A stretch of DNA of 64,000 bases from Candidatus Thalassolituus haligoni (lineage in GTDB: Bacteria > Pseudomonadota > Gammaproteobacteria > Pseudomonadales > Oceanobacteraceae). Positions 17,201 to 24,691 of the stretch are shown here, piece after piece. Location of the stretch: positions 1,333,001-1,397,000 of the forward strand of contig NZ_CP139482.1 in assembly GCF_041222825.1 (NCBI RefSeq), given 5' to 3'. Each line of letters starts with the position of its first letter. The stretch's first letter is position 1. The notes under the pieces are model-generated. The model ran no database searches, was not told where the DNA came from, and saw only the letters and a program-made list of their open reading frames with translations. Made by a program: the position numbers and the translations under genes.

Positions 17201-18382
17201 TCGGGTACTACAGTACCGGCGATGACAGTGGGTGTATCGGCAGACAATAGCAGCCTGGTGTTCACCTCTGGTAGTACTGGTACCAGTTCCGAAGTGGATG
17301 TCACTAACGGCACGTTTGCTATCGAAGGTGGTTTTGTCTCTGGTAGTGAAGTCACCCAGGCGGTGACGCCAAACGCTATGGAAAACGGCGATCTGGTGAT
17401 TAACGGTACGTCTATTCAGGGTGCCAATGCCAGGGATGATACTGCCTCCGATACTGTCGCCTTGACCAGTGATGCCGCTGCCGGTGGTATCGCCGTAGCC
17501 GCTGCGATCAACAAGTCGAGCGCAGAAACCGGGGTGACCGCTGAAGTGAATGCCACCACGATGAATGGTGGTGGTGATACCAGTCTGCTGGACAAAGCGG
17601 CTGCCGGATCGACCGGTACGGTGATGATCAATAACGTCGAAACCACGGCGATCAATCTGACCGGTGATGAAGGACGTGACCGTCAAACCGCAATCGATGC
17701 AATCAACTCGGTATCCGGTCAGACCGGTGTGATGGCGGAAGATAACGGTGAGTCGATCACCCTGACCGCTGCCGATGGCCGTAACATTTCGGTGGCCATC
17801 GACAACAAGGCATCAACCAATGCGGCGGCGGGTTTTGATTCCAGCAACTTTGGTAACGCCATTGGTTTAAGCGCCGATGAAGCCGGAGTGGGTGAAGCGG
17901 ATCTGTCGGGTACCTCCTCGACCTACGCGAATACCGCCGGCACGACCTATTCAACCGTAACGCTGACTTCGGCCAGTGCGATTGAAGTCAGTAATGGTGA
18001 GAACGGTGCTGATGAGCTGTCGGCTCTGGGCTTGCAAGCGGGCACGTACGGCGGTGGTGAAGATGGCCAGTATCTGAAAGATATCGACATCTCGACCTTC
18101 GAAGGCGCTCAGTCGGCGATCAAGTCAGTCGACAATGCGATCGAACAGGTGGCTTCCCAGCGTGCCGATCTCGGTGCGATCCAGAACCGTCTGGAATCCA
18201 CCGTGAGTAACTTGCAAGTGACCTCGGAAAACCTGAATGCGGCCAACTCTCGGATTCAGGATGCAGACTTTGCAGCAGAAACAGCCGAGATGTCTCGTAC
18301 CCAGGTGTTGCAGCAGGCAGGTATTTCCGTTCTGGCTCAGGCAAACGCTGCAGGTCAGCAAGTTCTGTCTCTGCTGGGTTAA
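14297..18382 (+). CDS. fliC: Giant flagellin
   Basis: Filament protein of 1361 residues, about three times the usual length. Residues 1-170 are a standard D0/D1 start ([54 protein letters not shown]). Residues about 1262-1361 are the matching C-terminal D1/D0 ([39 protein letters not shown]). Between them is a Thr/Ala/Gly/Asp-rich, Cys-free beta insert. Two related hook-IN-like blocks flank it (about 186-375 and 1029-1255, each with GDL-INGT and INxxSxxTGV motifs), with several modules of the form F.V.VDG...AGxY...LA..I in the middle (400-1000). Ribosome site AGGAGA is at 14285-14290. Export via FliS is expected, but no fliS is nearby. The frame is uninterrupted, so this is not a pseudogene. 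Confidence 0.96.
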   Translation: [1361 protein letters not shown]

Positions 18383-18443
18383 CCCACAGACGTGGTGGCC
18401 TGACGGCCACCACTGATCGTTTCAAGACCGTGAGGTGAACCAC

Positions 18444-18824
18444 ATGAGCGACATTAACGTGAATTCAACCACCAGAATCCCTGCCAACGTTGCCACCATG
18501 TATCGTGACAACAACGGCCAGAGTCCACTGGGTACAACCGGAACCGGCAAAGACTTGCCAGCCGCTGGCAACCAGGGGCAGTCAAGCGCCGTTCCTGACC
18601 AGCAGCAGGTGCAGGAAGCCATCTCTCGTATTAACGAATACGTGCAGCAATCGGAACGGACACTGGACTTTCAACTGGATGAAAGCAGCGGCGAGACTAT
18701 TATTCGGGTCTACGACAAGCAGTCCGAAGAACTGATTCGCCAGATTCCCAGTGAACTGGCCCTTGAACTGGCGCAAAAATTGAATGATGAGGAACCATCG
18801 TTATTGTTCAGTGCCCAGGTCTAG
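18444..18824 (+). CDS. flaG: FlaG family protein
   Basis: Small flagellar protein of 126 residues. The C-terminal FlaG domain is clear (ISRINEYVQQSERTLDFQLD; TIIRVYDKQSEELIRQIPSE). The N-terminal third is low-complexity and probably disordered. FlaG affects filament length in Pseudomonas and Vibrio relatives; the biochemical role is not settled. ATG at 18444 is chosen over an upstream GTG because GAGGTG sits six bases before it. It lies 61 bases after flagellin and is separated from fliD by a terminator-like hairpin. Confidence 0.93.
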   Translation: MSDINVNSTTRIPANVATMYRDNNGQSPLGTTGTGKDLPAAGNQGQSSAVPDQQQVQEAISRINEYVQQSERTLDFQLDESSGETIIRVYDKQSEELIRQIPSELALELAQKLNDEEPSLLFSAQV

Positions 18825-18861
18825 GCGACAAACAGGATCCGGGATTTCCCGGCTCAAGAAA

Positions 18862-18899
18862 AACCCGTACTGACCGATAACGTCAGTGTGGGTTTTTTT
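18862..18899 (+). terminator. Rho-independent terminator between flaG and fliD
   Basis: Stem AACCCGTACTGAC (18862-18874) with GTCAGTGTGGGTT (18882-18894), two G-U pairs, followed by seven T. It would end the flagellin-flaG transcript, so fliD probably depends on read-through or its own promoter. Confidence 0.88.
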
Positions 18900-18933
18900 A
18901 TGAGTGGTCGAATATGGCCAGCGGGAGTTACTG

Positions 18934-21900
18934 ATGGCATCTATTGAGTCGCTGGGCCTGGGATCTGGCGTGTTGACCACCGAGCTGGTGGAAAACATTA
19001 TCAATGCCGAGCGCGAGGCCTCGGATCTGAGGCTGGATTCAAAACAGCAGTTGGTAGAAGCTAAAATTACCGCTTATGGCGAAATACAGTCGCAGCTTTC
19101 AACGCTCGATTCCGCTGTGAGCAAGCTGGCCAGTCCGTCGTTGGCGAATGCCACTGTGGCGACGTCTTCCAACGAGGAGATTCTTACCGCGACCACTTCC
19201 AGCGTGGCCGAACCTGGTAGCTATACCATTGAGGTACTCAATACCGCCAGAGCTCATTCTCTGGCCAGTGACCGTTATACCAGTTTTGATGAAATCGTTG
19301 GCACTGGCAAACTGGTCTTCACCTTTGGTGAAAACAACTACGACACCGATGGCAACCTGACCGGACAGGATGTGAACCCGGACAAACCCGGTACTACCAT
19401 TTCGATCGACAATTCCAATCGCACCCTGAGTGGCATTCGTGATGCCATTAACAGCGCCGATATGGGTGTGACGGCATCTATTATCAACGACGGCAGTGGT
19501 TACCGCCTGCTGATGACCTCGGCCGACACCGGTAAAGAGCAAGCCATGCGGATTCAAGCGCTGGACAGCTCCGGGGCCGAGTTAACCACAGGCTTGTCGG
19601 CGTTGGCGTTTAATGCTTCCCAGAGCGCCTATTCGTCCCTGGAAGAAACCAGCACCGGACAAGACGCCCAGCTACGGGTCAATGGCCTGAATATTACCCG
19701 CAGCAGCAACGCCGTGGATGAAGTGGTGAAGGGCGTTACGCTGAATCTGCAAAATGCCGATGTCGGCAATACGGTGACGGTGACGGTGGCCGCAGATGTG
19801 GAGCAGCTATCAGAAAACCTTCAGGCATTTGTCGATGCCTATAATACCTTCAAGCAGTTCAGCGACGAGCTCAGCACCTACGATTCGGCCAACGAACAGG
19901 CCGGGTTGTTGCTGGGAGACTCCACCATACGCTCGATCCAGTATCAGGTACGGTCACTGATCAGCCAGCCGATTGCCGGGTTGTCGGGCTCTGCTTTCCG
20001 CTCGTTGACGGAACTCGGGGTGAATACCGATCAGAACAACGATTATTTGCTCTATTTTGATCAGACTGCGTTTAACGAGGCGATCACGTCCGACCGCAGT
20101 GCCGTTGCCAGTATTCTGGCCAAGTCGGGTCTGACCACCGACAGTCAGGTAACTTACGTCAACGACTCGATCAATACTCAACCAGGCAGCTACGATGTCC
20201 ATGTCACCCAGCTGGCCACCCAGGCAATGTATCAGGGCGGCCGTGTCGCGGGTCTGGATTTCAGTGCTGCGGTGTCGATTGATGACAGCAACGACAACTT
20301 CACCATTCGGGTGAACGGCACCATGGCCCAGGTGCAACTGACCCATGGCAGCTACGACAGTGGCGACGCCCTGGCAAAAGAGCTGGCATTACAAATTAAC
20401 AGCGCAGAAAACATCGCCAACAGCGGCTTTTCTGTCTCTGTGGATCACAATGCCAGCGATCCGTCGTTCAGTATTACCTCCAACAAATATGGCGCGTCGT
20501 CCCAGGTGTATTTCACCAGTGTGGATAACAACACTGCCAATACACTCGGCTTTAATACCCTGAATGCCGGTACTTACAAAGGCGTTGAGCTGACGACCCT
20601 GAATGCCTCGGCCTTTAATGGTCGCGGTGCTTCGACATTGGCGGGCAATCGTCCGGTGGCAGACAACAATGGTATTGATTTCGCCAGCAGCAATGCGACT
20701 TTTTCGTTGGCGCTGGAGGGTGCCGCAGCGGTAGCGATTACTGTTAGCCAGTCGGCGTCCGGCAAAGATCTGAACAGCGACGGCGTCTATGGTGACCGTC
20801 AGGACACCTTGCAGGCGATTCAGAGTGCTATCGACAGTTCTGCCCTGAGTGGCCAGGTGACCGCCGCATTTGACGACAGTGGTTATCTGGCTTTTACCAC
20901 CAGTGCTACCGGCAGCAGCCATTCGATCGAAATTACGGCGGTGGGCAGTAACAGCTCGGATACGGTATTGGGCTTGAGTGCCGCCGATGGTGTGCAAAGC
21001 AACGGCAAAAATCCGGGTGTGACGTTTGCCGAGCCGGTGGACTTCCGGGTCAAGGTGAACGATACCCTTGGCGATACATTGGTCAGTGTACCGGCAGGCA
21101 CTTACCTGAACGGCGAGGATCTGGCCGCGCAAGTACAGGCCAGCATCAACAGCAGTGTGAGTGCCGACACCAATCTGTCGGCTCTGGTCAGCGGAGCCGA
21201 CACCAGCACCGGTAGCCGGGATATCAGCAGCGTGATTGATTTTGCCGCTGCGGCGTCTGGTTTTCGTCTTAATGTGGCGGGTAATGAGCAGGAGATTATC
21301 GTTAACAGCAGCAGTGGCGATAATCTGGCGGATATCCAGATGGCGCTGGATACCGCCTATGGTAGCGGTGTGGTCAGCGCCAGCCTCGATGGCAGCGGGC
21401 TGAAGCTGGTTACCGTTGTTGCTGGTCATGAGCAGTATCTGGAAGTCATGACCGATGGCCGGGGAGCACAGACCTCTGCCTTTGCCGATATCAGCAGCGG
21501 CATTGATTTCAGTGCCAGTAACGCCAGTTTTACCCTTACCGTCGATGGTACCGAGCTCCAGGTTAATGTGACGGAAGACGGCACTGGCGGCAGTAACGAC
21601 TCCGCTTCCAATCTGGCCGTCATTCAACAGGCGGTAGACGAAGCGCTGGTGGATTCAGGCACTTTGGCAGCAGGGGATGTACAGGCAAAGGTGAATGACA
21701 GTGGCCAGCTTTACTTTGAGACCGCCAGTAAAAATGGCATCAAAACAGCGGCGACTTTTGGGGCCAGTGCCAGTATTCAGGTTTCTAACCTCAGTGGTAG
21801 TGCGGCAACCACTCTGGGTATGAGCGATGAAACCTCGAATACCGGCTACGACGGTATGGGCCTGACGGCAGGTGAGCGCCGTTTCGGGTTTGATCTGGAT

Positions 21901-22887
21901 ACCTCGGTCGAGTATCGCTACGACGCTGACAACGAGCTGGGATCATTACACATTACCATTGGCGGGCAGGGCACAGCGATTGGCTTTACTGATCTGGACA
22001 GCACTGCGATTTCGTTCCTCGGCTTGCAGGACGTCAGCCTGTATGCCGAAGCGATTCCGGTCGGTAAAGACATTGCTGGCACGATTAATGGCGTAGAAGC
22101 AACAGGCTCCGGGCAATTTCTCAAGGCGGTGGATGGCAATACCCCGGCCAAACCGGGTTACTACATTGGCAGCCAGGCGGCCGATTTTTCCTCGCCGGTG
22201 ACACTCGATGACAGTAATAACCGCTTCAGCATCAATGTTGATGGTGTGGAAGCCGAAGTGGCCCTGGCTCAACCAGCGACTTACATCAGCGGTTCGGCGC
22301 TGGCCAGCGCGGTGCAAACGGCGATCAATGGCACCGATGCCTTCAAGAGTGCCGATATCAGCGTCAATGTTGAATACACCGGCGATGCCACTTCATTTGC
22401 CTACGGCAAGTTGGGCATTGTGTCCAGCAGCAGCGGCAAGGATTCCCAGGTCACCATGACCAGTGTCAGCAGCGCCGCAACGGCGGTCTTCGGTTTTGTT
22501 AAAGGCAAGGGTGACGGCGAGGCAGGTACCGACGCCCAGGGGAATGTGGATGATGCATCCGGCCTGCGGTTAAAAATCACTGGCGGTGAGATCGGCGCTC
22601 GCGGCACAGTGACTTATGTGTCCGGCTTTGCCGACCAGTTGTCTGACCTGCTCGACTCCGTTTTGACCGGCAGCAACAGCGTCATCAAAAACAAGCTGGC
22701 ATCGCTGGATGGTGATCAGGAAGCCATCGACCTGCAGCGGGAAAAACTGGATGCCCGGATTGCCGCTCAGGAAGCGCGATTAAAATCCCAGTTTTTATAT
22801 AATGACTCGATTATTCAGACCCTTAACACCACGCTCGACTACATTCAGCAGCAGTTTGACGCGCTGAACAATGCCAACAGCAAGTAG
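18934..22887 (+). CDS. fliD: Giant flagellar filament cap protein FliD
   Basis: Capping protein of 1317 residues, about two to three times the usual size; it sits at the filament tip and promotes flagellin insertion. FliD_N is at residues 1-100 (SLGLGSGVLTTELVENIINA) and a hook-IN-like segment at about 155-205. FliD_C begins near 240 (AQLRVNGLNITRSSNAV; LQAFVDAYNTF) and is interrupted. It resumes at about 1205-1300 (YVSGFADQLSDLLDSVLTG) with the terminal coiled coil (IDLQREKLDARIAAQEARL). Between about 440 and 1190 lie six recognisable beta modules starting near 441, 581, 699, 768, 857 and 1084. Each has a DF..(S/A)..F.(L/I).V.G core, and several end in LG(F/M/L). The ATG at 18934 follows GGAG and gives the conserved MASIESLGLGSG. 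No fliS/fliT follows. Confidence 0.94.
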   Translation: MASIESLGLGSGVLTTELVENIINAEREASDLRLDSKQQLVEAKITAYGEIQSQLSTLDSAVSKLASPSLANATVATSSNEEILTATTSSVAEPGSYTIEVLNTARAHSLASDRYTSFDEIVGTGKLVFTFGENNYDTDGNLTGQDVNPDKPGTTISIDNSNRTLSGIRDAINSADMGVTASIINDGSGYRLLMTSADTGKEQAMRIQALDSSGAELTTGLSALAFNASQSAYSSLEETSTGQDAQLRVNGLNITRSSNAVDEVVKGVTLNLQNADVGNTVTVTVAADVEQLSENLQAFVDAYNTFKQFSDELSTYDSANEQAGLLLGDSTIRSIQYQVRSLISQPIAGLSGSAFRSLTELGVNTDQNNDYLLYFDQTAFNEAITSDRSAVASILAKSGLTTDSQVTYVNDSINTQPGSYDVHVTQLATQAMYQGGRVAGLDFSAAVSIDDSNDNFTIRVNGTMAQVQLTHGSYDSGDALAKELALQINSAENIANSGFSVSVDHNASDPSFSITSNKYGASSQVYFTSVDNNTANTLGFNTLNAGTYKGVELTTLNASAFNGRGASTLAGNRPVADNNGIDFASSNATFSLALEGAAAVAITVSQSASGKDLNSDGVYGDRQDTLQAIQSAIDSSALSGQVTAAFDDSGYLAFTTSATGSSHSIEITAVGSNSSDTVLGLSAADGVQSNGKNPGVTFAEPVDFRVKVNDTLGDTLVSVPAGTYLNGEDLAAQVQASINSSVSADTNLSALVSGADTSTGSRDISSVIDFAAAASGFRLNVAGNEQEIIVNSSSGDNLADIQMALDTAYGSGVVSASLDGSGLKLVTVVAGHEQYLEVMTDGRGAQTSAFADISSGIDFSASNASFTLTVDGTELQVNVTEDGTGGSNDSASNLAVIQQAVDEALVDSGTLAAGDVQAKVNDSGQLYFETASKNGIKTAATFGASASIQVSNLSGSAATTLGMSDETSNTGYDGMGLTAGERRFGFDLDTSVEYRYDADNELGSLHITIGGQGTAIGFTDLDSTAISFLGLQDVSLYAEAIPVGKDIAGTINGVEATGSGQFLKAVDGNTPAKPGYYIGSQAADFSSPVTLDDSNNRFSINVDGVEAEVALAQPATYISGSALASAVQTAINGTDAFKSADISVNVEYTGDATSFAYGKLGIVSSSSGKDSQVTMTSVSSAATAVFGFVKGKGDGEAGTDAQGNVDDASGLRLKITGGEIGARGTVTYVSGFADQLSDLLDSVLTGSNSVIKNKLASLDGDQEAIDLQREKLDARIAAQEARLKSQFLYNDSIIQTLNTTLDYIQQQFDALNNANSK

Positions 22888-22941
22888 AATATATAGCGGA
22901 AGATGACATTCAGAAGAAAAACAGTACCGTTGGGCTGGTGT

Positions 22942-22985
22942 AGCGGAACCATGTCACGCTTTATCGGCAATGGAGTGGTTCCGCT
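22942..22985. other. Inverted repeat downstream of fliD
   Basis: Perfect 10-bp arms AGCGGAACCA (22942-22951) and TGGTTCCGCT (22976-22985) around a 24-base loop, without a U-tract. It may act as an mRNA end structure for fliD or an operator for the next gene. Confidence 0.5.
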
Positions 22986-23044
22986 CTGACACAAAAACTA
23001 CAATCCGCGCTGTAACAAAAAAGCAACCACCCACGGAAATGGCA

Positions 23045-23452
23045 ATGACAAACGACAATAAAATGCTCGTTGAGCAGTTTATACATAATGCCTGGGGAAA
23101 GGGTCGATTCAATCTGGTGAAGCAAATGGTGAGCAGGGATTTTCTCTACCATGCGTCCCAGTCCCTTGAAACCAACGACATCGATGGTTTTATCAAAGAG
23201 GTCGATGGCCTTCACAGTGCGATTACTGATTTTGATCTCGCGATAGAAGACATTATGACCGATGGTGACCGCGCTATCAGCGTGATGACCTTGTGCGGCA
23301 GCTTTATCAAGCCGGTGTTTGGATTTCAGCCTAATCAAAAACTGGTCGGCATTACCTGCGCCATCACCTGGACACTGCAACGTGGCAAGGTGCGTCACAT
23401 CAACCTGATGATCGACATCGCCCATCTGCAACGGCAGCTGGCAGCCGCCTGA
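23045..23452 (+). CDS. SnoaL-like / NTF2-fold protein
   Basis: Protein of 135 residues with the pattern of SnoaL-like ester-cyclase relatives. It has the start EQFIHNAWGKGRFNLVKQMV, then DFLYHASQ, a central IDGFIKEVDGLHSAITDFDL and a charged strand EDIMTDGDRAISVMTLCGSF. This fold is used for isomerases, cyclases and small-ligand binding, so the activity cannot be read from sequence. The ATG at 23045 was preferred because GGAA lies eight bases upstream; an earlier in-frame ATG at 22970 overlaps the inverted repeat. It stands alone between fliD and the VF530-like gene. Confidence 0.75.
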   Translation: MTNDNKMLVEQFIHNAWGKGRFNLVKQMVSRDFLYHASQSLETNDIDGFIKEVDGLHSAITDFDLAIEDIMTDGDRAISVMTLCGSFIKPVFGFQPNQKLVGITCAITWTLQRGKVRHINLMIDIAHLQRQLAAA

Positions 23453-23610
23453 ATGCCAGACTTCTGATCCGGGGTCGACTCGACTGGCCGGTTCCCGGAT
23501 CGGATTCAGCTTTACTCTGTTACCTCTTTGGCCTAACACTTCGCTCTTGTTGAATTCGCAGGCATGCTTCTGCGTTCATTGTTTGGCTATCCCGCGCGAG
23601 GTACACACTG

Positions 23611-23826
23611 ATGGCACATGAACAACCGAATAACCCACTGCATGGCTTGACTCTGGAAAGCATACTGAAGCGTCTGGTTGAACATTATGGCTGGCCGGGA
23701 TTAGCTCAGGAAATCAACCTGAATTGTTTCAAGAGCGATCCGTCGATCAAATCGTCGCTGAAGTTTTTACGCAAAACCGAATGGGCACGCAACAAGGTCG
23801 AAGCGCTGTATCTTGCTACTTTTTAA
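23611..23826 (+). CDS. VF530 family small DNA-binding-like protein (DUF2132)
   Basis: Protein of 71 residues covering the whole VF530/DUF2132 domain. It has [40 protein letters not shown], and [15 protein letters not shown] Vibrio fischeri member has a known helical structure that suggests nucleic-acid binding; the cellular role is unknown. ATG preceded by a weak GAGG. Monocistronic. Confidence 0.93.
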   Translation: MAHEQPNNPLHGLTLESILKRLVEHYGWPGLAQEINLNCFKSDPSIKSSLKFLRKTEWARNKVEALYLATF

Positions 23827-23934
23827 TCCGGTTTCCGGTTAACCGGCATTGGACTTAACTGGATTGAACTGGCGATTAACCGTCGACTGCGGGCAAGATA
23901 ACACTGGTGGGGCTTGCTCAAACGACAACGATTT

Positions 23935-24363
23935 TTACTGGGCGAAATACTCCAGCGCTACCCGGTAACCCAATGTCCCCATTCCGGCAATGACGGCTTC
24001 AGCACGCAAGGATACATAGGAGTGGTGACGGAAGGACTCGCGTTTGTGGACGTTGGAAATATGCACTTCGACCACGGCTGACTCAAACGCATTCAGGGCA
24101 TCCAGTATGGCGACCGAGGTATGGGTATAAGCTGCCGGGTTGATAATAATGCCCTGGGCGTGGTCGCGGGCGGCATGAATCTGGTCGATAATCTCGCCTT
24201 CATGGTTACTCTGAAAAAATTCGATCGTCAGATCCAGTTCGGTGCCGCGCTGACGCATCTTGTCTTCAACATCCTGCAGGGTTTCGTCGCCGTAGATCTC
24301 CGGTTGACGCTTGCCCAGCAGGTTCAGGTTCGGGCCATTCAGAACGTAAATCAGTTTGCTCAT
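23935..24363 (-). CDS. aroQ: 3-dehydroquinate dehydratase, type II
   Basis: Cytoplasmic shikimate-pathway enzyme of 142 residues that converts 3-dehydroquinate to 3-dehydroshikimate; type II forms a dodecamer. Signatures are [19 protein letters not shown] (with the catalytic Tyr), [28 protein letters not shown] and [18 protein letters not shown] (catalytic His and anion-binding residues). In many Gammaproteobacteria aroQ precedes accBC, but here those genes are absent and the neighbours are unrelated. Confidence 0.97.
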   Translation of the reverse strand: MSKLIYVLNGPNLNLLGKRQPEIYGDETLQDVEDKMRQRGTELDLTIEFFQSNHEGEIIDQIHAARDHAQGIIINPAAYTHTSVAILDALNAFESAVVEVHISNVHKRESFRHHSYVSLRAEAVIAGMGTLGYRVALEYFAQ

Positions 24364-24416
24364 GGTTGTATCCGTAAATGTCTTGGCAGGATCAATGCTC
24401 GGTTAAGGATGCCAGT

Positions 24417-24669
24417 TTACCGGATACCGGTCTGCTGCAGGTAAACAAAACGGCTGTCGTATGCTGCTGGAACCCGGGTCAGGTTGATCACTTCACTGAA
24501 GTTACACTGCGATAACGAGTGAAAAAATCAACGCTGGCAAAGCTACCGAGGTAATCAGTCGTCCCAGCGTTGGTATTTCATGTGCTTTGATTACACCACG
24601 GCGGACGATCAGAAAGCCGATAGCAATCAGAATAAATATCGGCGTAGTGACTGACAAAACTGCCAGCAT
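24417..24669 (-). pseudogene. Truncated, frameshifted AEC-family transporter remnant
   Basis: An intact small frame at 24502-24669 (55 residues) begins MLAVLSVTTPIFILIAIGFL and continues with VALPALIFSLVIAV. This aligns end to end with the first ~50 residues of the full-length AEC transporter just upstream (MLPILSIIIPIFAVIGLGF; LIPALTFATVA). After the stop, another frame continues to 24417 with FSEVINLTRVPAAY, which matches FSKVLAWDFLGVYA of the intact copy. The rest of the roughly 310-residue protein is missing. I infer a second AEC gene that decayed by frameshift and deletion. It lies 22 bases after the intact gene's stop and has a GGAG site. A genuine 55-residue membrane peptide is the alternative. 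Confidence 0.7.
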
Positions 24670-24691
24670 AATGGGCTTTCTCCCGGCCGGG

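Noticed and set aside
16433-17686. 417-codon minus-strand frame inside flagellin, and a similar 412-codon one inside fliD (20389-21627)
   Set aside because: Both are antisense shadows of repetitive, GC-biased coding sequence. They lack ribosome sites and known domains.
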